Of a DNA stretch of 64,000 nt, positions 52,591-59,408 are shown one piece after another (position 1 is the stretch's first letter; each line of letters starts with the position of its first letter). Below the pieces are notes generated by a model that worked only from the letters and a program-made list of their open reading frames with translations, was not told the origin of the DNA and did no database searches. The stretch is from Oscillospiraceae bacterium (GTDB lineage: Bacteria > Bacillota > Clostridia > Oscillospirales > Oscillospiraceae), in contig JAFTYM010000037.1 in assembly GCA_017461585.1 (NCBI GenBank), positions 62,001-126,000 of the forward strand, read 5' to 3'. A program made the position numbers and the translations under genes.

Positions 52591-53490
52591 GTGAAATATT
52601 ACGCACCCGATTACTACGGAAGATTTAAATGCATAGCCGATAAATGTAAGCACAGCTGCTGTATCGGCTGGGAGATAGATGTGGATGAGGACACTCTCGC
52701 CCTTTACGACACCATTGGCGGTGAGATAGGCGAGAGATTACAGAAAAACATCTGCCGCGACGGTGATTGCGCCCATTTTGTGCTGGGAGGTGAGGAGCGC
52801 TGTCCTTTTCTGAATGATAGAAACCTCTGCGATATAATCCTTGAACTTGGCGACGGCGCGCTGTGCGATATATGTGCAGACCATCCCAGATACCGCAGCT
52901 TTTATAAAGACCGCACGGAAGAGGGATTGGGCATGTCCTGCGAGGAAGCGGCGAGAATCATCCTCACAAACCCCTTTAAGGTGAAGATTGTTCTGACGGA
53001 GGACGACGGCGAAAGAGCGGAAGCCGACCCCAAAGAGGAGTGGTTTTTAAATCTGCGCGATAAGATAATCGCCATGCTGCAAAAGCGCGAGCTGCCCGTT
53101 GATATGCGCCTTATGGGCGTTGTCTCGGCGCTGGGTATCGATCTCCCTTCTCTGAGCCCCGATGCGCTCTACGGGCTTTATATTAGCCTTGAGCGCCTGG
53201 ACGAGGAGTGGACAGCGTATCTTGACAGGCTGCGTGAAACAGAGCTTACAAAGGATCCTGACCTTGAGGTTCCCTATGAGCAGCTTCTGGTATATCTTGT
53301 CTACCGCAACTTAAAGGCTGAGGACATAGTGGGCACCATGAAGTTCTGCCTTATAAGCTATCTGGTTATCTGCCATATAAGTGAGGTTATGGGCGGCAGT
53401 ATGGAGGCTCTGCAGGATGTCTGCAGGCGCTACTCTGCGGAGATAGAATACTCCGACGAAAACATCGGCAGAATAATAAACGTGCTGTAA
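52591..53490 (+). CDS. FliB-like flagellin lysine-N-methylase family protein (CxxxCC zinc/FeS motif)
   Basis: 299 residues. The family's cysteine cluster is clear: CIADKCKHSCCIGW at the N-terminus, then CRDGDC, CPFLNDRNLC and CDICADHPRYR. Members resemble FliB, which methylates flagellin lysines, but many occur without flagella and function is unproved. No flagellar gene is near. GTG start at 52591, eight bases after CGGAGG. An open frame continuing 49 codons upstream is repeat-derived and not used. Confidence 0.8.
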   Translation: MKYYAPDYYGRFKCIADKCKHSCCIGWEIDVDEDTLALYDTIGGEIGERLQKNICRDGDCAHFVLGGEERCPFLNDRNLCDIILELGDGALCDICADHPRYRSFYKDRTEEGLGMSCEEAARIILTNPFKVKIVLTEDDGERAEADPKEEWFLNLRDKIIAMLQKRELPVDMRLMGVVSALGIDLPSLSPDALYGLYISLERLDEEWTAYLDRLRETELTKDPDLEVPYEQLLVYLVYRNLKAEDIVGTMKFCLISYLVICHISEVMGGSMEALQDVCRRYSAEIEYSDENIGRIINVL

Positions 53491-53497
53491 AAAACAA

Positions 53498-53526
53498 AAA
53501 ACGGAAGAAATTTTTCTTCCGTTTAT
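53498..53526 (+). terminator. Intrinsic terminator of the FliB-like gene
   Basis: ACGGAAGAAA / TTTCTTCCGT with flanking A and T tracts. Confidence 0.8.
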
Positions 53527-53611
53527 GTGGCTATATTACCACAAAACCGGCAAAATTTCAAGTCTTGTAATTTGCACGGATTTGGTGTAATAGGTATTAT
53601 GGGTGATGTGT

Positions 53612-54352
53612 ATGATGAAACAGAAGCTGAGAGATGCGTACGCAAGATGCTACTATCAGCAGAGCGGATTTCCGCGCAAGGTATTATCTGACGATGCGGC
53701 GGCAGTAATGCTGACGAAAGAGGAGATAGCAGACTACCGATACGGTCTTGCGCCCTACTCACAGGCGCAGATCAAAAAGCATGTCCGCGACTTTAACGTG
53801 GCGCAGGTCATCGTGACCGATGCCTACGTCTCCGGTGCTGCCATGGTTGAGGCTATCCACGGAGCGGACAGAATGGTGTCCGTCGGCGGTGGATACAGCA
53901 CCCTTTGCTCCCGTCTTGCCGCTGCGAAAATATCCCGCTATGAGATATTTGATATCGAGGATGCCGATATTCTGGAGGACAAATACGCAAGACTTGAGCG
54001 GGTGGGCGCTGCAACTGAGGGCATAACAAAAATTCCCCTTGAAGAGGGATTTTTGGAAAAGCTGCGGTTTAACAAGAAGATGTTCTGGGATTTGACAGGC
54101 TGCAGCGACTTAAAGCTCGTGCAGGAGCTGGGAAGCAGGCTCACTTACGACAGCGCTGTGGTTTTTGTTTACAGAGGTGAGTATCTTGAGCTTGAGAAAA
54201 TGCTGTCCGACTGGGGATTTCGCATTTATGAGTACTCAAGCGGCGAGGAACTGGAGACGCGCTTTTTCGATAAGGCAAACTTTGGACCTGTTCAGTATCA
54301 GCTGAAGGTGGAACGTGAAATGAATATGGTACTTGCGGTAAAGAAACCGTGA
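53612..54352 (+). CDS. Class I SAM-dependent methyltransferase (leucine carboxyl methyltransferase-like)
   Basis: About 246 residues. The leucine carboxyl methyltransferase (LCM/PpmP) fold is suggested by RYGLAPYSQAQIKKHVRDF, SAM-binding VSVGGGYSTLCSRL, and the acidic FDIEDADILEDKYARL. Substrate is unknown; bacterial members often act on polyketides or small acids. Several ATG codons cluster at 53606-53617; I take 53612. It is a single gene with a REP-like terminator. Confidence 0.7.
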   Translation: MMKQKLRDAYARCYYQQSGFPRKVLSDDAAAVMLTKEEIADYRYGLAPYSQAQIKKHVRDFNVAQVIVTDAYVSGAAMVEAIHGADRMVSVGGGYSTLCSRLAAAKISRYEIFDIEDADILEDKYARLERVGAATEGITKIPLEEGFLEKLRFNKKMFWDLTGCSDLKLVQELGSRLTYDSAVVFVYRGEYLELEKMLSDWGFRIYEYSSGEELETRFFDKANFGPVQYQLKVEREMNMVLAVKKP

Positions 54353-54356
54353 GATT

Positions 54357-54390
54357 TAAAGGGCGGATGAAAATCCGTCCTTTTGTTTTT
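54357..54390 (+). terminator. REP-like terminator of the methyltransferase gene
   Basis: AAAGGGCGGAT / ATCCGTCCTTT with GAAA loop and a T-rich tail; the stem is the same GGGCGGAT sequence that makes the REP palindromes. Confidence 0.7.
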
Positions 54391-54751
54391 ACGCACAACC
54401 TTACGTCGTGTCCGCAGGAATCGGCGTTCCCAACGGTCCGTTGTGTAAAATCTGCACGATGTTGATGGTATTTCATAGGGGAGGGACTCTGTGCCCTCCC
54501 GTTACATCATGGCAAAAAGTTGTACTTTGTCATGTCTCCAACGGCATACTTTCTTGCTTGTCCAAGAAAGTATGCAAAGAAAGACACGAGGGCAAGCCCC
54601 TCGACCCATGCGGCTCAGACACAGCGCGGTGGGCTGTTCCCACCGCTGGGCTTCCGCATGCCTAACGTTTGTTATGCGTTTGTGACCGCGATGTTGTAAT
54701 TACGCACAACCTTGCGGAGTGTCCGTAGGGACCGGCGTCCCCGACGACCCG
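54391..54751 (+). repeat. Larger structured element, copy A, with flanking REP pieces
   Basis: Main element at about 54440-54715. Hairpin 1 CATACTTTCTTG / CAAGAAAGTATG (54545-54574), hairpin 2 CGAGGG..CCCTCG, a conserved TGCGGCTCA linker, hairpin 3 GCGGTGGG / CCCACCGC, then GCATGCCTAACG..GTGACCGCGATGTTG. The stems differ in sequence from the copies at 57930 and 62665 but still pair. No coding gene. Confidence 0.7.
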
Positions 54752-54787
54752 AAAAAACAGGCGTTCCGATCAGGAACGCCTGTTTTG
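54752..54787 (-). terminator. Terminator of the NUDIX gene
   Basis: Minus strand: AAACAGGCGTTCC / GGAACGCCTGTTT followed by TTTT, just after the stop. Confidence 0.85.
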
Positions 54788-54788
54788 T

Positions 54789-55292
54789 TTATTCCATTAC
54801 ATCGTGCTTATCTTTCATGAAAAACAGCAGCTTTAAATATTCGGGGGCGAAGGGGGTGAACTCGCCCATTTCACGAAGGGACAAAATCTCGGGAAGGGTT
54901 GCCCATTTTACATCACAGACCTCTTCACTCTGCAAGCTGAGAGAGGAAATATCCACATCCTGCTCGATGAGGAAGACCTCGTCAAAGCCTGTGGCGAAGG
55001 AAACGCAAAGGTCAGGGCGAATGCCTGTCAAATCAAGCTCAAGTCCCAGTTCCTCGTAAAGCTCGCGCATGGCGGCGTCGCGTCCTTTTTCACCTGCAAT
55101 TGCGCAGCCTGACAGGGTCAGATCCCAAAGACCTGCCCATTTCTGACATGCTTCGCTGCGCTTTTGGATGAGCATTTTGTCATCCTTAAATATGCAGAGA
55201 TGTATTACAAGACGGTATTCGCCGTTTTTGGGGTGAGTGTCAACGCGCCCTGTGGGGTTTTTGTCAATGTCGTAAAGGTCAATTTTGTCCAT
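54789..55292 (-). CDS. NUDIX hydrolase
   Basis: 167 residues with a canonical Nudix box from Gly to the final Leu: G-x5-E-x7-REL-x-EE-x-GL, read as GCAIAGEKGRDAAMRELYEE with LGL following. The N-terminus (LYDIDKNPTG) is like the isopentenyl-diphosphate isomerase-related YfcD group, which often acts on nucleotide pyrophosphates. Start at 55292, with AAGGGG upstream; its ATG lies one base after the rsmI stop codon. Last gene of trmN6-RAYT-rsmI-nudix. Confidence 0.88.
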   Translation of the reverse strand: MDKIDLYDIDKNPTGRVDTHPKNGEYRLVIHLCIFKDDKMLIQKRSEACQKWAGLWDLTLSGCAIAGEKGRDAAMRELYEELGLELDLTGIRPDLCVSFATGFDEVFLIEQDVDISSLSLQSEEVCDVKWATLPEILSLREMGEFTPFAPEYLKLLFFMKDKHDVME

Positions 55293-55293
55293 A

Positions 55294-56124
55294 TCATAAC
55301 CCCTTGACGGCGGCGTCATAGAGCATTTTTTTGGAAAAGCCTGTCTCCTCGGAAGCGCGCTTTGCTGCGTCTTTCAGGGATAAACCGGAATCGCGGTATG
55401 CCTGAACGCGCTGCAGCGCTGTATCCATGTCAACCTCGGGCTCTTCGCTCTTTTCCGCGCCCTGTACACATATGACGAACTCGCCACGAGGGTCGTGCCC
55501 GTTAAAATACTCCACAGCCTCGGAGAGGGTAAAGCGTAAAGTCTCCTCGTGGAGCTTTGTGATCTCGCGGGAGAGGGTGATGTTGCGGTCGCCCCATGTT
55601 TTCAGCATATCGGCGAGGGTATTTTTCAGCTTGTGGGGTGCCTCTAAAAATACCATGGTGCGGCGCTCGTCTGTAAGCTCGTTTAAGTGGTCGGCGCGGC
55701 TTTTCTTGGCGGTGGAGAGAAATCCCTCAAAGGTGAATCTTCCCGTGGGCAGACCCGACAGAGCCAGCGCGCACACGGCAGAGCAGGGACCGGGGACAAT
55801 GCGTATTTCAACACCTGCGGCAGCGCAGATTTTTACTAAATCCTCGCCGGGGTCGGAGATGGCAGGCATACCCGCGTCCGTTACCAGCGCGCAGCTTTCG
55901 CCCTCCAGTAAACGGGCAAGGATACGCTCACCTGATGACGCGCGGTTGTGCTCATAATAGCTGACCAGCGGCTTTTTTATATCAAAATGGTTGAGAAGCT
56001 TCAAAGTGACGCGAGTGTCCTCGGCGGCGATGAAGTCCACACTCTGCAGAGTTTCGACAGCTCTTGGGGACATATCGCCCAGGTTTCCTATGGGTGTTGC
56101 CACAAGGTGAAGTATTCCTGACAT
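55294..56124 (-). CDS. rsmI: 16S rRNA (cytidine1402-2'-O)-methyltransferase
   Basis: 276 residues: LHLVATPIGNLGDMSPRA, EDTRVTLKLLNHF, ALVTDAGMPAISDPGEDLV, PGPCSAVCALALSGLPTGRFTFEGFL and LEAPHKL are RsmI signatures of the tetrapyrrole-methylase fold. It modifies the ribosomal P site. GGAGAAA precedes ATG at 56124. It is separated from trmN6 by a RAYT gene in the place where a GIY-YIG gene lies in Bacillus (yabB-yazA-rsmI). Confidence 0.96.
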   Translation of the reverse strand: MSGILHLVATPIGNLGDMSPRAVETLQSVDFIAAEDTRVTLKLLNHFDIKKPLVSYYEHNRASSGERILARLLEGESCALVTDAGMPAISDPGEDLVKICAAAGVEIRIVPGPCSAVCALALSGLPTGRFTFEGFLSTAKKSRADHLNELTDERRTMVFLEAPHKLKNTLADMLKTWGDRNITLSREITKLHEETLRFTLSEAVEYFNGHDPRGEFVICVQGAEKSEEPEVDMDTALQRVQAYRDSGLSLKDAAKRASEETGFSKKMLYDAAVKGL

Positions 56125-56144
56125 GGTTGTTTCTCCTTTTGTGA

Positions 56145-56627
56145 TTAGTTGTAAAACTCATCCGTCTCCCATTTTACGGGATTTTCGTCTATGTATTGCC
56201 ACGCGGCATCGTAATCGTGTTTATTTCGTATGATGTGGTCGTAGAATGACTTTTGCCATATGCTTATACCAATAAGTTTTGATATTTGTCGTTTCATTTG
56301 CCCAACTACAGTTGATATTGTAGGGGCGGATATTATCCGCCCGTCAGTTTCGTGTATTGAAAGCAGTAAATGTATATGGTTGGGCATGATTGCGTATTTA
56401 TCCACAGTAATGCTTGGATAATGGACGGGAATATCCTTAATGACGCGGTCTGCTATGTAGCCGTAATCTGACAAAATGTATTCATTTTGCGGGCGGATAA
56501 TATCCGCCCCTACATTTTTTGCCCAAAATATGTGCTGTTTACCCTTTACACACACCGTAATAAAATATGCGCCGACGGTGCTGTAATCAAATTCCGCAAG
56601 GCGGTTATTCTTTCTCTTGTCCGTCAT
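56145..56627 (-). CDS. REP-associated tyrosine transposase (RAYT, Y1_Tnp family) containing two REP palindromes
   Basis: 160 residues. Signatures: YFITVCVKGKQHIF, the HUH-like pair in YAIMPNHIHLLL (residues 78-89), and the helix with the catalytic Tyr in IWQKSFYDHIIRNKHDYDAAWQYIDENPVKW. RAYTs cut and mobilise REP hairpins. Two GGGCGGATAATATCCGCCC-type palindromes lie in the frame: at 56490-56514 (encoding NVGADIIRP, residues 38-46) and 56319-56343 (encoding DGRIISAPT, residues 95-103), in opposite orientation. The frame stays intact through both. The start overlaps the trmN6 stop by four bases, so it is translated with that operon. Confidence 0.88.
   Translation of the reverse strand: MTDKRKNNRLAEFDYSTVGAYFITVCVKGKQHIFWAKNVGADIIRPQNEYILSDYGYIADRVIKDIPVHYPSITVDKYAIMPNHIHLLLSIHETDGRIISAPTISTVVGQMKRQISKLIGISIWQKSFYDHIIRNKHDYDAAWQYIDENPVKWETDEFYN
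56319..56343. repeat. REP palindrome inside the RAYT gene, copy 1
   Basis: TGTAGGGGCGGATATTATCC continuing GCCCG; in frame with the transposase. Confidence 0.85.
56490..56514. repeat. REP palindrome inside the RAYT gene, copy 2 (inverted)
   Basis: CGGGCGGATAATATCCGCCC followed by CTACA; opposite orientation to copy 1, about 150 bases away. Confidence 0.85.
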
Positions 56628-57334
56628 CTGTGATAAATCTCTTTGACCTCGCCGGTATCGGTGCCGTCGGGGGTTGTGAGTATCAGCGGCTTTTGAATAT
56701 TCAGTCCCGGTTTGCCGCCCCGAAGAGCTTCCACCAGAATGAGGTTGGGGGAGGAATCCTGCCTGTGCTGAACGAAGCGGAGAGACTTGGGCTCAAGACC
56801 TTTGTTGGACATGGTTGTCATGACCTCTGAAAGGCGCTCAGGTCTGTGCACCATGCAGAATCTGCCGCCCCATTTGGTGAGGTAAGCGGCTGCCGTGCAG
56901 GCGTCTTCGAGAGTGCAAAAGCGCTCGTCACGGGCGATTGCGGTTGCGTCGTCGCTGACAGATTTACCGCTGCCCGATACAAAATAGGGAGGGTTCATGA
57001 CCACTAGGTCAAAGCTGCCCGACTCCAAAGGTAGCTTTTTATACTCACGCAGGTCGCCGCAGATGACCTCAAAGCGGTTTGTGAGGCCGTTGAGCTTTGC
57101 ATTTTCCAGCGCTGCATCGGCGGAGGCTTTCTGGATTTCAACACCTGTTACGCATATATTCTCATTTGAAAAGGCAAGAAGCTGACCGATAACGCCGCTT
57201 CCGCAGCCGAGATCACATACTCTTTTTGCGCGCATCTTTCTGCAGAAGGCATAGAGCATAACAGCGTCTGTGCCGATATTGAAGGCGCGGTCTGCCAAAA
57301 ACTTAGGACCGCCAAGCCAGAATTCGTTGTACAT
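56624..57334 (-). CDS. trmN6: tRNA1(Val) (adenine37-N6)-methyltransferase-like protein
   Basis: 236 residues: RVCDLGCGSGVIGQLLA for SAM and the catalytic NPPY in FDLVVMNPPYFVSG, as in YfiC/YabB. It methylates an adenine amino group, in E. coli A37 of tRNA-Val; the substrate in Firmicutes is less certain. It heads the minus-strand operon with RAYT, rsmI and the NUDIX gene. GAGGTAAAC precedes ATG. Confidence 0.88.
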   Translation of the reverse strand: MYNEFWLGGPKFLADRAFNIGTDAVMLYAFCRKMRAKRVCDLGCGSGVIGQLLAFSNENICVTGVEIQKASADAALENAKLNGLTNRFEVICGDLREYKKLPLESGSFDLVVMNPPYFVSGSGKSVSDDATAIARDERFCTLEDACTAAAYLTKWGGRFCMVHRPERLSEVMTTMSNKGLEPKSLRFVQHRQDSSPNLILVEALRGGKPGLNIQKPLILTTPDGTDTGEVKEIYHR

Positions 57335-57456
57335 AAGTTTACCTCGTAGAGTTCCGTTTTCCGCAGAAAACGGAATAAAGTCTGATACGAAAAATCCGGT
57401 GACATGCGCGGCGGATTTTTCTCTTCTCAGCCTGCGTTATGCAGGCTGCAGCCTTT

Positions 57457-57482
57457 TCAAACAAATGCTTGCATTTGTTTGA
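57457..57482. repeat. 26-base hairpin between ferredoxin and trmN6
   Basis: TCAAACAAATGC-TT-GCATTTGTTTGA, a perfect 12-bp stem with a two-base centre. Preceded by AGCCTGCGTTATGCAGGCT (57429-57447). Confidence 0.75.
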
Positions 57483-57488
57483 GTAAAC

Positions 57489-57529
57489 AAAAACCGCTGC
57501 TTACGATAATGCGAAGCAGCGGCTTTTTT
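57489..57529 (-). terminator. Terminator of the ferredoxin gene
   Basis: Minus strand: GCCGCTGCTT / AAGCAGCGGT with TTTTT following. Confidence 0.85.
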
Positions 57530-57544
57530 GAGCTTATATGTAGA

Positions 57545-57715
57545 TTATTCCTCTACGATAGCGTCCATGGGGCAAGCACCAGCGCAAGCACCGCAGGATA
57601 CGCATGTGTCAGCGTCGATAACGTACATGCCTTCGCCTTCTGTGATAGCATCCATGGGGCAACCGGAAGCGCAGGAACCGCAGGATACGCAAGCATCAGT
57701 AATTTTGTATGCCAT
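57545..57715 (-). CDS. Clostridial 2[4Fe-4S] ferredoxin
   Basis: 56 residues with two complete motifs, [12 protein letters not shown] and [12 protein letters not shown], in the classic internally duplicated fold. It is the low-potential electron carrier of anaerobes and the likely partner of HydABC. ATG 57715 has GGAGGTAAATATC upstream. The leader contains a CCCGAT-G-ATCGGG dyad at 57738-57750 that could be an operator or 5' hairpin. Confidence 0.95.
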   Translation of the reverse strand: MAYKITDACVSCGSCASGCPMDAITEGEGMYVIDADTCVSCGACAGACPMDAIVEE

Positions 57716-57929
57716 GATATTTACCTCCAAAGTAATTCCCGATGATCGGGTATGATAATATATGCAACTACAATTTTAACACGAAAGGATAAAAAATCAA
57801 TAGTTTTTTTCAATTGCCTGAAAAAGTAAATGTTTTTACCAAAAAGTGTGATTTTTGTCATATTTTGTGTGAAGCAGATACAACGGTGTTGAACTGCGCG
57901 CGATATTGTTCGGATATTATCCGCCTGTC
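57716..57929. other. Ferredoxin upstream region
   Basis: AT-rich; it must hold the minus-strand ferredoxin promoter (a CATATATTAT segment near 57760 is the only -10-like part seen). At 57910-57926 is a half REP (CGGATATTATCCGCC). No gene. Confidence 0.4.
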
Positions 57930-58230
57930 TGTGAAATTACGCACGATGTTTATGGTGTGTTCGTAGCCCTCCCGTTTTACCACGGCAGAAACATTCAACC
58001 TTGTCATGTCTGCCGACGGCGACACTTTTCTTACTTGTCTAAGAAAAGTGATCAAAAGAATGACACGGGGGCAAGCCCCTCGACCCCTGCGGCTCAAACA
58101 GGTTGCGATCGGGTGTTCCGATTGCTTAACTCACCGCATGCCTAACATTTGTAATGCTGTGGTGACAGCGATGTTAGGGGACGACGTCTGTGAAAATTAT
58201 GCACGACGTTGATGGTGTGTCGTGGGGGAC
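57930..58230 (+). repeat. Larger structured element, copy B
   Basis: Hairpin 1 CACTTTTCTTA / TAAGAAAAGTG (58023-58050), hairpin 2 CGGGGGCAAGCCCCTCG, linker TGCGGCTCAAACA, hairpin 3 GCGATCGG / CCGATTGC, then CGCATGCCTAACATTTG and GGTGACAGCGATGTTA. Bounded on both sides by a GTGAAAATTAYGCACGATGTT unit. Compared with copy A, both members of several base pairs have changed together. Confidence 0.7.
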
Positions 58231-58298
58231 GGGATATAGTGAATATTGAAGAAGCAATTACATGGTGCAGCTGCACAAAAAATGAACGATTTGTTAAT

Positions 58299-58377
58299 AG
58301 TCAGGAAAAGTCAAAAAACCTATTGACAATTTGACCTTTCTTGACTATTATATAGACAAGGTCAAAGAAAGTCAAAG
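58299..58377 (+). promoter_or_regulatory. ctsR promoter with CtsR operators
   Basis: Promoter TTGACA (58323), 17 bases, TATTAT (58346). CtsR heptads: TTGACCTTTCTTGAC (58331-58345) fills the spacer, GGTCAAAGAAAGTCAAAG (58360-58377) lies downstream of -10, and a weaker AGTCAGGAAAAGTCAAA is at 58299. The arrangement gives tight repression by CtsR and release on heat or protein stress. Confidence 0.92.
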
Positions 58378-58396
58378 TCGGAAAGGATGGACAAAC

Positions 58397-58852
58397 ATGG
58401 CAGCAGGAATGAGTGATATCATTGCGAGCTTCATAAATGAGGTTTTAAACGAGATGAACGGTACGGCAGAGCTTCAGAGATCTCAGCTGGCGTCCCGTTT
58501 CAACTGTGTTCCCAGCCAGATCAACTACGTTATTTCGACGAGATTTTCACCGGAACACGGTTATATTGTAGAGAGCAGACGAGGCGGCGGGGGATACATC
58601 AGAATTACCCGAGTACGCACAGATCCGAAAATGCTGGTGATGCACACGGTAAACAGCGTTGGAAATGCAATTGACCTTAATGCTGCTGCAGCGTTGGTGT
58701 CTAACCTTTTGAACAGTAATGTGATGGATGAGAAAACAGCGCGCATCATAATGGCGGCGATCGGCAATAACGCTTTACGGGGCGCGCCCATAGAATACAG
58801 AGATGCCCTTCGTGCATCCATATTTAAGCAGATATTAATAAATCTAATTTAG
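58397..58852 (+). CDS. ctsR: Transcriptional repressor CtsR
   Basis: 151 residues: MSDIIASFINEVL, the winged-helix region RSQLASRFNCVPSQINYVISTRF, and the glycine-rich wing SRRGGGGYIRI, which contacts DNA and senses heat. C-terminal helical domain to residue 151. ATG 58397 follows GAAAGGATGG. It represses its own operon through the boxes upstream. Confidence 0.96.
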   Translation: MAAGMSDIIASFINEVLNEMNGTAELQRSQLASRFNCVPSQINYVISTRFSPEHGYIVESRRGGGGYIRITRVRTDPKMLVMHTVNSVGNAIDLNAAAALVSNLLNSNVMDEKTARIIMAAIGNNALRGAPIEYRDALRASIFKQILINLI

Positions 58853-58865
58853 GAGGTTTCATGTT

Positions 58866-59273
58866 ATGAAATGTACAAGATGCGGCAAGAATGAAGTGAA
58901 CTTCTTTTATAAATCAAACATTAACGGCGAAATTACAGAGCACAACCTCTGTACAGAGTGTGCCGAAGAGATGGGACTTATGCGCGATGTATTTGCCGAG
59001 AGCCGCCAGATGATGCGCGGATTTTTCGAGGATTCCTTTGAGAGACTCGTTTCTCCCTTCACATTCGGAGCCCGTGATTTCCTGCGCCTCGGTGAGAAAA
59101 GAGCGGCGGAGCACAAGTGCCCTGAGTGCGAGACTAAACCTGAGGTGGATCCTGAGATCGCAAAGCGCCGTGAAATCAACATCCTTCGCCATCAGATGAA
59201 AATGGCAGCGCGAGCTGAGGATTTTGAAAAAGCAGCGGAGATCAGAGACAAGATCAGAAGCCTCGAGGGGTAA
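58866..59273 (+). CDS. mcsA: McsA-like zinc protein with UVR domain
   Basis: 135 residues. Zinc pairs MKCTRCGKNEV and LCTECAEEMG, then CPECETKP with only one CxxC in the second half, and a C-terminal UVR motif LRHQMKMAARAEDFEKAAEIRDKIRSLE. In Bacillus McsA activates the arginine kinase McsB and binds ClpC. Here no mcsB follows; a REP pair occupies the 135 bases before clpC. It lies 13 bases after ctsR. Confidence 0.92.
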   Translation: MKCTRCGKNEVNFFYKSNINGEITEHNLCTECAEEMGLMRDVFAESRQMMRGFFEDSFERLVSPFTFGARDFLRLGEKRAAEHKCPECETKPEVDPEIAKRREINILRHQMKMAARAEDFEKAAEIRDKIRSLEG

Positions 59274-59408
59274 GAGAACCTTGACTACAATGGATATTTA
59301 AAACGGTTCATTGTAGGGAACGGATTTATCCGTTCCGTGAGCGGCGTGGATAAATCCACGCCCTACGAAGCGATATAATTACATTCCCACGTACAGGAGG
59401 AATATACA
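59274..59408. repeat. Pair of REP palindromes between mcsA and clpC
   Basis: TGTAGGGAACGGATTTATCC.. (59312-59336) and GGCGTGGATAAATCCACGCC (59343-59362) ending CCTACG, back to back. They lie exactly where mcsB would be expected. AGGAGG at 59396 belongs to clpC. Confidence 0.75.

Noticed and set aside
54491-54685. Small frame with HTFLLVQESMQRKTRGQAPRP-like product, also near 58006 and 50380
   Set aside because: These frames are translations of the structured repeat; hairpin stems co-vary at the base level and do not keep amino acids, so I treat them as non-coding.
59274-59408. Hidden or broken mcsB between mcsA and clpC
   Set aside because: Only 135 bases are available, nearly all REP palindromes; no arginine-kinase motif is left in any frame.
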